Below the pieces are notes generated by a model, which worked only from the letters and a program-made list of their open reading frames with translations, did not search any database and was not told the origin of the DNA. From assembly GCA_027625915.1 (NCBI GenBank), contig JANTQA010000070.1, positions 7,507,001-7,571,000 of the forward strand: a stretch of 64,000 bases of DNA, in the 5' to 3' direction. The DNA is from Anaeramoeba flamelloides. Lineage: Eukaryota > Metamonada > Anaeramoebidae. A program made the translations under genes and the position numbers. Below are positions 1 through 11,037 of the stretch, in pieces; position 1 is the stretch's first letter; each line of letters starts with the position of its first letter.

Positions 1-232
1 TTTCCAATTTAATAAACTCAACACTAACCTTCTATCAACCATTGGAAAAAAATTTCGAGATCTAATGAAACAGATAACGTAACTGCAAAAAAGGAAATGA
101 AAACAAAACAAAAAAGACAAAAAATGAAATAATAGTTTGTAAAATCAAAATTCTTTTCAAATTGAATTTAAAGTGCAGTAATGATGTTCTTTCCACTGTT
201 TAAACTGTGTCCAAAATTTTGGAAACTAGTTT
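1..232 (-). mobile_element. MITE family A, copy 1 (cut by window edge)
   Basis: This is the reverse complement of the left part of the family A copy at 45877-46415, with the same order of words (the stretch with AGTGCAGTAATGATGTTC and the terminal GTGTCCAAAATTTTGG). It ends in an inverted-repeat tip near 232 that reads into TTTA, as in the other copies. The other end lies outside the window. No coding capacity is seen. Confidence 0.75.
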
Positions 233-771
233 AGTATATTTTACTAATATAAAGGTTGAGTTTAAAAAAAAAAATACCTAACACCAAAATAACATTGTAT
301 GAAATTTTATTACAGGTTTTATAATAAAAAAAAAATTTTTTTTAATTTGGTCATTATTTTGATAAAATTTTTAATGATGTTGGTATGAATATTTGTGTGA
401 TTTTCTATAAAATAAGATAAAAGTTTTAAAAAAATATATAATTTCTATATAATATAATTTTCATATGTTATAATAGTAATTTTTTTGTTAAAGTAAAATT
501 AAAAAAGATAGCTTTAAAAACAAAGGAAAAAAGAATCGACTTCTTTTCTCAAAAAAGAAGAAGAAGAAAAAGACAAAGAGAAAAATGAAAGAAAAAAATT
601 TTTTTTTCAGGTTTTTTTTTTTTTTGTAAAGGCAATCTATCCACAGTTGGTTGGTGTTAACTGATATTGTGATTGTGGTTTCAGCTGGAAAAGAAATTTC
701 TTTCAGAAGAAATTAGCCAAAAAAATTTTATATACTAAATTCAAGTATAGATATATATATATATGTATATA
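233..771. other. gene-free AT-rich stretch
   Basis: Homopolymer-rich DNA with a short alternating TA run at 751-771. I see no open frame with protein-like composition and no repeat match elsewhere in the window. Confidence 0.5.
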
Positions 772-1177
772 TAAACTCTTTTTCAAAAATTGTGACTCAC
801 CTGAAATAATAAATTGAAAAAAAAAAAATTTATCCTTTAGTATTCAAGAACAATTAATAACTAAATATGATTTGTAATTCACTTTTAAGTCATTCTAAAT
901 CTATAAAAGCCTGATATATTAAAAATTAAAAAAAATAAAACCAAAAACTAAAAAAAAGTGAGTAACAATTTTTGAAATGAGAATTACCCATTTTTTATTA
1001 CTGAACTTTCACTGAAAAAAAGTTGAACAACAATATTTTTTATGAATAATTAAATCCATTTTCAAAGACATTACATAGTCTCAATTTTCTTAGTGATTAT
1101 TTGTCTTTTCGAAGATCTCTTTTTTTTTTCAAGATGATCTATATAAAAAAACAAAAAAAAGGAAAAAAAAGAAAAAG

Positions 1178-1215
<38 letters not shown>

Positions 1216-1425
1216 TCAAAAACAAAGAAAAAGAAAAACAAAAGAAAAACAAAAGAAAAAAAAAAGAAAAAAAAAATTTGAAAAAGCAAAACTAAAATTT
1301 TGCAAAAATTAGAAAAAATGATTCAAAAATTTTCAAATATTTTTTTTTAAGAATACTGGAATAAACCCTCAAAACAACTCCCATTAACATTATAAAGTGA
1401 GTCAAAATTTCTGAAAAATAGTTTA
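772..1425. mobile_element. MITE family C, copy 1
   Basis: The left tip starts TAAACTCTTTTTCAAAAATT and continues GTGACTCAC. The right tip is its inverted counterpart, GTGAGTCAAAATTTCTGAAA reading into TAGTTTA. The ~650 bp interior is repeated, inverted, at 26719-27313, including a block with TTTTTATTACTGAACTTT. A long purine tract (1150-1280) inside gives misleading Lys-rich open frames. TAAAC tips with TA flanks suggest a Tc1/mariner-derived non-autonomous element. Confidence 0.75.
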
Positions 1426-1854
1426 TATATATAACTTTATTTGAGTCAAAGTTGCCAAATTTATTTTTCAAATATCTATTATTATATCAAAATTAACTTT
1501 TGAAGAAACATAAAGAAATATCTAGAATAATAAAAATCAATGGTAAGTTGATATTATGTATGATTTTACGCCCTAATACTAATATAAAAGTAAAAAATAT
1601 ACATTTTTCTGTTATTTTTTTAAATTAGAACTTTTCGAATATCTATAAGTAATAGTTTTGAGCTAAGTATTCGGTGAGGTTTTAATAGTAATCATTCTTT
1701 TATAACAGGAAACCTTTTGTTCATGGGGTTTTTGAAAAAATGTGTTGAAAAATAAAATAATAAAAAATGTACAGTTTTTTACTTTTCTATTAGTACTCGG
1801 GCTTTAAACAAATTAATCAATAGTTTTTCTTGGACAATCAAAAAAACCTAAATT

Positions 1855-2195
1855 CTGGTATTTATCTATTGGGAAAAACAACAATTGCTATTTCGATCTT
1901 CAAATGAAGATCTTATAAATTTCCAATAGAAATCAATAGCATTTTTCAAAAATCATTTAAATTGTTTCATAATATTAAAATAACATGTTTTTAAAAGTAA
2001 CTATCGATCTTGTAATAAAACTATAAGAATTGCAAATGAAGTAGCTGGAAAAAAAATCGAAAAAAAAAAAAAGTAAAAAGCTGAAAAAATTATTTCAATT
2101 TCAAAATTTTTTTGAAAATTAATTTTTCTTCTAATATCAATTCAAATATTTATAGAACATGTAATTTAATCTTAAAAAACTGTATTAATTTGTCT
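1855..2195. repeat. dispersed repeat K, copy 1
   Basis: A ~340 bp block that recurs at 4495-4665 (part), 16885-17215 and, inverted, 42675-42990. Shared landmarks in order: a GATCTTCAAATGAAGATC palindrome, AATAGAAATCAATA, a segment around ACTATCGATCTT, and CATGTAATT near the end. Copies look roughly three-quarters identical by eye. No coding capacity. Confidence 0.6.
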
Positions 2196-2264
2196 AAAAA
2201 ATGGTTTATAGATTCAAAAAATCTGTGAATAATAACTTTAAAAAAATGACTTTAAATAATTTAT

Positions 2265-2560
2265 CGATTACAAGTTTAAATTATAAAAGATTTTAAACTT
2301 GTAAAAGTAAAGATAAAAAAATATTAAGAATATATCGAGAATTTTCTTTGTGTTTATAGATTTGAAATGGAAATTATGAAATGATAAAATCCAATTTTAG
2401 CATTAATAATAAAGTTAAAATTGTGAAAAGTGATGTAATTACAAAATTTTTTATAAAAGAAGTTTTCAAAGTGTAAATATAACTGAGATTATTAAATTCT
2501 ATTGTTAATTTTTTTATAACACTATTTCATTGTTTTTACCTGAATATCTATTCCTTCAGG
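2265..2560. repeat. dispersed repeat L, copy 1
   Basis: Matches 57945-58260 in the same orientation. Landmarks: AAACTTGTAAAAGTAA, then TAGATTTGAAATGGAAATTA, AAAATTGTGAAAA, and a TGTTTTTACC block. No open frame. Nature unknown; may be the interior of a larger decayed element. Confidence 0.6.
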
Positions 2561-3318
2561 AAATTATATCAAGAATAAAATTTGTAAAAATAAAAGAAAT
2601 ATTTCAGGTTTACATCACATGAAACAAGAAAAATATAATTTTAAATTTAGTATGAGATTAAATATTTTAGTTAAAAGGTGATCTATCCTAAACCTGGTAT
2701 TGATATTAATAATGGTTTAATAGTATTTCAAAAATGTATTTATTTATTTTTTTTCAAAATCCTAATTGAAGAGTGTAAGACTAATAAATTGGAAGTTATT
2801 TAATAAAAAAATTGTGTTTTTGGGGATTTCAATTGTCTTTTCTTTACCCTTTTACTCAATTCCCAATAAAAAAATAAAAATCAATTTTTTTAAAACTTCC
2901 TAAAATAAAACCTGAATAGAAATATCAACCAATAATAGAGAAACAATGTGTTTTTTTAAACTTGCCTTCCAATATATGTTATACTCTTCAATTTGGGTTT
3001 TGGAAATAAAAAAAAAATTAATCTTTTTTCCAAGCTCATTTTAAATCAGATAATAAGTCAAAGATCATTGACCTAACCCAAATTAACAAGTCACCATACC
3101 TGATAAAAGATAATATTTTTCCTGTTTCTGGTGTTGTTAACCTTAAATATTGAGAATTATCAAAAAATCTTCTAATTTTCCGTTTCTTGGTAGTTTTTTC
3201 ATTTTTTTTCAATACGAATCTGTGAGTGGAGTATTTGAAAGAAACATCACAAGCCTAATCTGAGAATTTTTTATTTGCTTTTTTACATTTTTCTTCTTTT
3301 TGATCTTTTTTTCAACGA
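2561..3318. other. gene-free stretch upstream of rpiB
   Basis: AT-rich DNA. A block near 2750-2860 (CAAAATCCTAATTGAAG ... CCCTTTTACTCAATT) resembles 25455-25565 inside element G. Immediately upstream of the isomerase there is a pyrimidine-rich run (3268-3315) that probably belongs to the promoter or 5' leader; no defined site can be named. Confidence 0.4.
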
Positions 3319-3951
3319 ATGAATAAAGTTGTTATTGCATCCGATCATGGTGGTTTTGCTTTAAAATTGGAAGTCATTAAACACCTCAAATCAAAAAATA
3401 TTGCAGTTGAAGATGTTGGAACACACAACGAAGAAAGTTGTGACTACCCAGATATTGCAGGTCTTTTATGTAAAAAAATTACGAACGGTGAATATGGTAA
3501 ATAATTGTTTTGTTTTTTTTTAATGTTTTCTGTCTTTTGTTTAAAGTTTGTCTAATTTTTAAATACGATCCTCTCAAAATTTCATGATCTTTGTTGTTTT
3601 TAATTGGCTAATTGTTCTTTGCTCTTAAAACCAAACCAACAAAAAAAAAAAAAAAAAAAAACTTCAGAACGAGGTATTCTTATTTGTGGAACAGGAATTG
3701 GTATCTCGATTGCAGCCAACAAACATAAAGGAATTTACTGCGCAGTTGTCCATGATCATTTTACTGCAAAAATGTGTATCCGTCATAACAATGCAAATGT
3801 AATTGCATTTGGAGGTCGAGTAATTGGAATTGAAATCGCAAAAGAAATTGTTGACGTTTTTCTTTCAGAAGAGTTTGAGTCTGGTAGACACAACAGAAGA
3901 GTTAATAAGGTTAAAGAAATTGAAAACAATCAAGAATCAATCAAAAATTAA
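3319..3951 (+). CDS. rpiB: ribose-5-phosphate isomerase B (two exons)
   Basis: RpiB interconverts ribose 5-phosphate and ribulose 5-phosphate in the non-oxidative pentose phosphate pathway, in the cytosol. Exon 1 is 3319-3496 and exon 2 is 3668-3951, joined across a 171-base GT...AG intron (donor GTAAAT, acceptor CTTCAG). The splice completes a Glu codon, so GEY runs into [10 protein letters not shown], exactly where bacterial RpiB is continuous. The product is 153 residues, against about 149 in E. coli. Family marks are present: N-terminal ASDHGGF, the [14 protein letters not shown] loop holding the catalytic Cys, [16 protein letters not shown], and the C-terminal SGRHNRRV phosphate-binding segment. 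RpiB is mainly bacterial and is patchy in protists, so old lateral transfer followed by intron gain is likely. Start is the first ATG of the conserved frame. Confidence 0.95.
3497..3667 (+). other. spliceosomal intron in rpiB
   Basis: Begins GTAAATAATT and ends with an A-rich run followed by CTTCAG. It contains in-frame stops, and removing it restores a continuous RpiB frame (phase 1). Confidence 0.92.
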
Positions 3952-4494
3952 AAAGATTTGAATCGAAAATATTCTCCTCAATTTGTTTCTTCCAAACTAC
4001 AAAAACGATGAAAAGTGATCACTTTTATCCCCCACGATTAAATAAAAGTTGGTTTTCCAAACGATCGATATTTTTAGCAAAATAAATTCTTTCTACAAAC
4101 AACAAAACTTACAATTTGCTCGATTTTTTTTTTTGTTTTGAAGTTTTTTTAAAGATTTAAGGTGAGAGTCGCTGTCGTGGATTTCCTTGATAGTCAGGAA
4201 GTGTTTTGTGTGTTTACTTTATCGTTTTTACAGAACAAGTCATTTGATTGATAAAATTAAAAGAAATAACCTTCATTTTCCGATTAAGAAATAAAAATTT
4301 TGCAAAAATATCAGCCAAAGCAACCAAAAAATTTCCAAATAGCAACTATTTTTAATAAATGGCTAGGAAGAACAAATAAGAAATAAGTCGAATAATACAC
4401 ATTAATCGAAAGAATAATTAATTTATTTATGTACAAATCTAATCAATATATATTTTCTTAAAAATTAAACAAACCAAAATTCTGAGTGTACACA

Positions 4495-4665
4495 TTTAGA
4501 AAAAAGCAACAATTTTTATTTTGATCTTCAATTGAAGATCTTCAGAAAATTCCAATAGAAATCAATATCATTTTTCTAACAACTTTTTCACTGTTTCAAT
4601 AACATTAGAATTTCACATTTTTACTTATTTAGTGGCTATTGATCTTTCTGTAAAAAAAAAATAGA
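4495..4665. repeat. dispersed repeat K, copy 2 (partial)
   Basis: Same block as 1855-2050: GATCTTCAATTGAAGATC palindrome, AATAGAAATCAATATCATTT, and GGCTATTGATCTT. The 3' half of the repeat is missing. Confidence 0.55.
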
Positions 4666-4979
4666 AAAACATCGATGTCCACATTCAAGTAGATTCCCCA
4701 TTTACATTTAAACGCCTTAATAACAAAAATAATTCAAAAAGTATAAATTCAACAATAAAGAATCAAATTTAGAAACATAAGAAAGAAAAGAAAATAATTT
4801 CTATATTTTTTTTATGGGTTGCACTATGAGCAGTGGTGAGAAGATGACAAAGACCCTAAAATTGTTAGAAAAATGATATGCCAAAATGAAAAATTTTTGA
4901 AAAAAAACCTATATTTAAAATTTTCACAATAATCCTCAACTCATCATCCTTTTTATTCTACAAATAAGGTATTGCTGAA

Positions 4980-5560
4980 AAAGTGAGGTGATTTTTTTTT
5001 TACATTTCATAAAAAATCATCTTTGTTTGTGGTAATGCTATTCATCAATTGTCAATAACAAATTAAGTTAAATATTAATGTTAGTTGAATCAATGACTAA
5101 GGTATATATTTTAAAATATTTTTTTTGAAATATTTCCAAAATATGCAAAAAAAATAATATTCACTTTTTTTTTAGAGAAAACAATGTACGATCAATTTTA
5201 ATAAAAAAATGGAAATATGGAAAGGGTGCAACTGATTTTTCAAACGATAAAATCCAGTTACATGTTTTCAATTCTATTGGAAGATATATCAAGATTGATG
5301 AAGTTATGGAAACGATTTTTTCAATCAAAAAAGAAAAAAGTAATAGTAATTTTCACACATCAAAAAATATCGGATAAAATTGAGATCAGAAAATCTAAAT
5401 TCTTTTATTTATGTAAATGACATACTAACAAACAAATTGAAGTATTACTAAGAATCGATTAATGATGGTCAATGATTTTGTAGATTTAAATATTTTTATG
5501 ATAATTGGGTTTAATAAAGTTATCATTTTCTTCTGGGTTCGGCTAAAAAAATGGCAAAAA
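4980..5560. repeat. dispersed repeat M, copy 1
   Basis: Matches 22690-23290 in the same orientation over about 580 bases. Landmarks: ACATTTCATAAAA, then TTCAAACGAT next to AATAAAAT, TCTATTGGAAGATATATCA, and GAATCGATTAATGATG near the end. A 67-codon open frame at 5217-5420 is not preserved in the second copy, so I do not call it a gene. Confidence 0.6.
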
Positions 5561-6038
5561 ATAACATATCTACAAAGATGATTTAATTAATTTATACTTT
5601 AGATCAACTTCTTAGTACTTTTTTCCTCTTTCAATGTTGGTTATATTCAAATTGTAAATTGTTGTTTGTTTTTATTCAAAATAACTTTTTAGGATGATGT
5701 TGAGAGTTTTTAATTTGTAAAATTTGAAGAGTTGTGGGATAAATCAAATTAGTAAATTTTGATGTAGATCAAATAATGTAGCTTATACTAATTTTCGAAA
5801 AAAGTATAAATTAAAAGAGTTTCTTAATCATCGGACTCATCAAATTTAAATGTATTGAACATACAATAATAATAAAAAATATCAGTTGAAAATTTCTAGA
5901 TCAAATTGATCAATTTATTTAAGTTTGGTAATTTAAAGTTGATTTTGGGAAATTATGTATGTGTAAAAAAATTTCAAAATTATTAAAAAAAATTATAGAT
6001 TTTTTTACATTTTTTGTTATTTATTTTATAAAAGAATA

Positions 6039-6083
<45 letters not shown>

Positions 6084-7195
6084 CTTTGTTTTGTATTTTA
6101 TTTTAATTATTGGTATTAACGAGAATGTTTCAAAAAATAATTGGTGTGATTTTGTTCATTTCTCCAAAATAAGTGAATTATAACTCTCTGGACATTATTA
6201 AAAAAATATCACCTATTAAATTATACCAGTATCTTTTTTTTGAATTCACTTAAAATAATGCCAGATATTCTAAAATAAAATATTCTCCACTGTTTTGGAA
6301 ATTTCTTTTGTTTTTAATATAAAAATTTATTTATAATGATCATAAAATTTGAGTTAATATGCGAAAACATGATTTCTTAATGTTGAATTTTTTTTTTCTA
6401 TTTGTATTTTAAAAATCAGTTTAAGGTAAAAATTTTTTCCAAAAAATAAAATTAAATATTTGCACATTTTACACTTTTCGACAACTATATTTATTATAAA
6501 AACTATTGTTTAATAAAAGATATTGATTAAAAATTATTCTGAAAGATATTTTATAATTTGTATTGAAAAAATTAATCTTTTGTATTCTATTAATATTTTT
6601 TTTATAAATTAATAGTAAAAAAATATTTTCTTCACATTCCAGTTGTTATTTTAATATATTTTGCAAGTATTTTAAATATGATAAATGTTTTTCAAATAGA
6701 TAATTAATTATTAGAACGATTAAAAAATTATTTGTTCTTTTAAATTCTATAATAAAATATTTTTTTTCCGTTGGATTTTTATTAATTTTTGAAATAAAAT
6801 GAAAATTTCATAAAATTTTCATATTATACAAATAATTTAAAAAAAAAAGATAGTACATGGAATTGTTATGATCAGTTATTTTTTCGAGATTTGACTTTTT
6901 AAAATTATAAGGGATTTTTTAAAACTATTAATAATTATTTATATAAATAAATATACTAAAGTTGAATTCAACTAAAATTTTATGTCACAGCCATTTAAAA
7001 AAAAAATACGCCAGAATAAACCCTTTTTTCTATCCCATATATTTTTATAAATCTTAGTATTAATACAAACATTAAATAAAACGGTCCCGTGATTTTTAAA
7101 AACTGAAATGTTGTTTAAATTGGGATTAAATGTTATTAGCGAATACGGAATGGTAATTTAAGAAAAAGTTTTTTCTAAATTGTAATTTTTATATA
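5561..7195. other. gene-free AT-rich stretch with TA microsatellite
   Basis: No coding or repeat match beyond simple sequence. An alternating TA run occupies 6045-6081. The rest is stop-dense in all frames. Confidence 0.5.
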
Positions 7196-8237
7196 TAAAC
7201 TCAATTCCAAAAAATGGGACACAAAAAAAAAATTACATTAATAAAAATATACTCCAAAATACATGATATTTGAACATTAAAATAATAAAAGACCCCAAAA
7301 TATTTAATTAATATTATTTATATATTTTATAGTAAATTTAAAATTCAATTTTAAAAATAAAAAAGAAATAATAAAAAAAAGTGTGCCACTATTTTTGGAA
7401 CAAGGTTACCAAAAAATCCATTTTTATTGAAAGAAAAATTAATAAAAACTATTAATAGATTCAACTTGTCTTTTGATAACTAAATCTATCCTTTTAAATA
7501 TAGAGTTTACTAATTATCTTAGGTTTTCCAACTCAAAGTATTTCATACATTAGTGAAAATTTTAAAAATTCTTATTCGTTTTTTGGTTACAATTTTTCAG
7601 TTTACTATCCATAAATTCCCAATTGGATTTAAATCTTGTGGAATTGGGGTTCAAGTGTCCAGAAAATTACATCCCCGATTTAAGTAAGTTTGAGTTTTTT
7701 TTTTTTTGAGGTATGTGGACAAGATCCATCCTTTTGGAAAATCCATTTCAACTCACTATATTCTGAATTAGCGAGTTGAATTTCCTTTGATTTTTTTGAT
7801 AATATCATTAATAATACATTCAGTATTCACACTTCCATTAATAATAATAAGGTTTGTTTGTAGGCCATGCGTCCTAGCACACCAAATCATGATTTTTTTT
7901 CAAAAAAATTTTTTCTCGATAAAAAAAGAATCTTTTTTCTTTTTGAGAGAAAAAAAAAAATTTTTTTGTGATTAGAATGAAAACTTTTAAATTTCATTTT
8001 AAAGTGATTTTGAGATTTTCAAAAAGTTTTGAAAAAAAAAGAATACAAAAAAAAATCAAAAAAATTATTAGAAATCAAAAATCAAAAAATAATGAAAAAA
8101 AAAATGATAAATAATTAACTTTAAAATTATTTACATTGATTGTTAATATCTCATGTTTCTATTTAAGAGTCAAATATCACTTTTCTGGAAATTAAATTGA
8201 TTTTGAAGGTGTGCCCCAATTTTTGGAATTGAGTTTA
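7196..8237 (-). mobile_element. decayed Tc1/mariner transposon
   Basis: Terminal inverted repeats start TAAACTCAATTCCAAAAAAT and end, inverted, ATTTTTGGAATTGAGTTTA, about 1.04 kb apart, which is near the size of Tc1/mariner elements. On the minus strand the interior still reads as pieces of a DDE transposase in the right order: IMIWCARTHGL followed by INGSVNTECIINDII (7797-7894), WIFQKDGSCPHTS (about 7710-7750), and DLNPIGNLW (7609-7635). These correspond to the VMVWG region, the QQDN.PCHTS box with the second catalytic Asp, and the DLNPIENLW box. In the last, Glu is replaced by Gly. There are stops and at least one frameshift between the PNS and DLNPI pieces, so it is dead. Confidence 0.88.
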
Positions 8238-8463
8238 TTTTTTTTTCAGACTGGTGATTTTTCGTAAAAAATGTTTCTTTTTCTTCTTATTAATACATAA
8301 GTAATATCTAATTCCATCCCCAATAGTGTATCAGCATTCCATTTAATTTTGAAGGTAAAATAATGATCTTTTAAATAAATTTTACATTTTTGTCTGATTT
8401 TTTAAAAATTATTAATAATAATCTCATTTTTCATTTATTTTTTTGTATTTTAGATCATGGGTG

Positions 8464-8628
8464 TATAGCCAGTTCTACTTTTAAGATATAAGCTTTCAAG
8501 TAAAATTAAAGAACAAGAAAAATCTCAAATATATACCCAAAATTCAAATTCTCTTAAAATTATTTGAGATTTTAATTTATTCTTAAATTTTCGTTGAATA
8601 TTTGTTTTCTAAAAATGGAACCGGTATG
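8464..8628. mobile_element. MITE family D, copy 1
   Basis: Starts AGCCAGTTCTACTTTTAAG, runs into GAACAAGAAAAATCTCAAAT, and closes with an inverted, worn TGGAACCGGT. Same design as the copies at 27684, 54891 and 58818. No coding capacity. Confidence 0.6.
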
Positions 8629-8944
8629 TCTGGGTTTTTTTTCTACAGACCTTAAAGTCTAAAAATTTTTAATTCATAATTTACAAATTCGAAGACAGAA
8701 ACTTATATATTTCTTCTAAAAGAAATACATTTACTGAATAAAGATCTAATTATTAGAAATTTTAATTTTCGGAAATATTGTTGATACATTGATTTTAACA
8801 CGATTTTTAAACAAATAAGAAAACATTGAATCAAATTAATTAAAAATTTATTCTTTTTTTTAGCTTCAAACTATTGAATTTGATCCTACATTTTGTGAAT
8901 TTATTTTTCAAATATAGAACTTTTTGAAATCAATGCCAGATGTT

Positions 8945-9665
8945 CACATTCGATTATCGTGGGTTTCTTTGATCCATTAATCTCTAGGTCGTCGATAAAT
9001 AATAAATACGTTTTTTATTTTGATAGTAATCAAAAAAATTCATACCCTTTAACTAAAATCCCAATAACAAAATATAATCGATGCTTTTTTCTTATTGTCA
9101 CAATGCAACATCCAATTTACTTATTAATATTATACCTAAGTTAAAATCAATTTTGAAAGTAAACCCTTGATATTTTGAGTAAAATTTCAATTCGGAATAC
9201 ACTTTATTCAAATGATAAACATTTTCTCTATTTTTTTTGAAATTTTTTGAAATTTTAACAATAATTTTGTTAAAAATTTACTCTTTTTTTGAGATAATTT
9301 TTCCAATTTGATATATTATTTTGTGAATTTCTGATTAAAAAATAGTACTTTAAGGAATTCGTGTCATATTTAATAAGGGTTTATTGTTGGTTTCTTTGAT
9401 CGGTTGATGTAAAGGTCTTGTATCAGAAAATAATATGCTTTTTTTGTGGAAACAAGGATTTAACTTTTCTACATGTTTTATTTTGACAACAGTGAGAGAC
9501 AGAGTAAATAATCACCAGATTTAATTATAGCCTATTGTCAGTTTCTTTGATTGTTTGATGTATACACCTTCTATAAGAAAAAAACACACTTTGTATTTTG
9601 AAACAAAGATTTAACTTTTCACCAAGTGTTGTTTTGATAACAAAACAGTTTCTCTGTCTTTGACG
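8945..9665. repeat. repeat N, three direct units
   Basis: Three units begin near 8960, 9385 and 9535. Each carries a GGTTTCTTTGAT- or AGTTTCTTTGAT-like word, then (T)TTGATGTA, a short pyrimidine-rich GGTCTT- or CACCTT-like word, TATAANAAA, and TTTTGAAACAAGGATTTAAC or a variant. Further units lie at 42360-42500 and, inverted, 52315-52400. A 61-codon open frame in the first unit is not shared by the others. Confidence 0.55.
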
Positions 9666-11037
9666 AAAGTTAGTTTTCTCAGTAACAAAAATAATTCTTC
9701 TCAAATATTAGAGTATTTCTAAAAGTTTTAATTTGCATTAGATAATTATCTTTTCATTTTTTTAGTGACTATTTTTCATTGGTATAGAAAGTATTTAATG
9801 TTTAAGACTTTGAAGAGAAAGATCTTGATAAAATTAAAATTAAAAGAATTTGAATCTAAAGGAAAAACCTTTTCATATCTATGAACTGATTTGAGTTCTT
9901 ATTGACTTTTGAAAATATTACTGGTGTTTGAATTCTAAATGGGTAAAATTTAAACTTCATTTTCACTCCATTTTCTTTATTTTTCTTAATCTAATAGAGT
10001 TTTCAAATAAAGAAAGATGTTCTTGTAAAACTCAAATTGAAAAATAAAATTGATAAAAGGAAAATGGAAAAGTAAGTGAAAATTTTTTCCGATTTAGAAT
10101 TCAATACCAAAAGTGAATTTAAAAATTCAATTTTATGTCCTATAACAAATTATTTACATTTGGTATTCTTAGTTGACTCAAAATATATTGAATCCAAAAG
10201 AACGAAATAATTGAAATAGAGATCAGAAATTACAATCTATTTAAAATATCACAAAAATAAGCGATGACTCTATTTTTCTCATTTATTAATCTTTTTTTTA
10301 CAACAGCAATTGATCCCCTATTTGATCATCACATTTTTTATTGGAAATTGGTGTGATTTTTATTTGAATTTTGATTTTAATTTCTTTTTTTATAGAAACA
10401 AAATTCCTGAACAACAAAAAAGAAAAAATAAAAATTTCTAAACAAGAACAAACATTCAACCAAATAAAACGCTTTGATATTTTTGACTTAATTACGTACC
10501 AACCTGACCTTTTCGGAGACCTAGCAAAATCTACTTTATTGCTCACTTTTTGAGGAAATTCGGAGTGATGTAGAAAAAAAAAAAAAACAAAACAAGTTAT
10601 TTAAGAGTCGTTTCAATCAAATTTTGCAATTTCCTCTTCAATATGAGTTTCAGTTTTTTAAAAAAGATAAAAAAAAATATATTCTTTTGGTATAATGGTG
10701 TAGATTGCGGGTTTTGGTTCTTGTTTCTATTTTGTGTTCACAACAGGTGTTGTACTAGATTTGAATTACTTAAAAATTTACTCACTCTCAAGTAGAATTT
10801 TATCCAAATTTCCTAATTTTGTGTCAAAAATCCTTTTGTCAAACAAATTTAAAAAACACTTGAGGGACTTGGAACCTTTTTATGATAACCAAACAGTTTA
10901 CTTTTTCATTTTTTTTTAATTTGCAATTTTATTTCACTTGTTTTTTTGTTTCTGCTTCATTTTCCAACAGGATTCAGAAAATAATTTTTTTTTCATTTTT
11001 TCTTAGACTTTGAACAAATAGCAATAATAATTCTTCA
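9666..11037. other. gene-free stretch upstream of the ABC transporter
   Basis: AT-rich with some higher-complexity DNA (10430-10560, 10690-10900), but no frame shows family resemblance and no splice-linked exon could be supported. Pyrimidine-rich runs at 10900-11010 lie just before the transporter start and may be leader sequence. Confidence 0.4.

Noticed and set aside
1071-1295. Phe-rich and Lys-rich open frames on both strands
   Set aside because: Both are translations of one purine/pyrimidine tract inside MITE C1; no protein-like composition.
5217-5420. 67-codon open frame
   Set aside because: Lies in dispersed repeat M and is not open in the second copy at 22.9-23.2 kb.
10298-10553. Overlapping open frames on both strands upstream of the ABC transporter
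   Set aside because: Neither resembles a family, and no splice-linked exon was found.
10690-10760. tRNA-like words (TTTTGGTATAATGGTGTAGA)
   Set aside because: No acceptor stem or T-loop pairing could be completed.
10734-10919. 61-codon open frame just upstream of the ABC gene
   Set aside because: Ends in homopolymer-coded Phe, no homology, wrong context for a leader exon.
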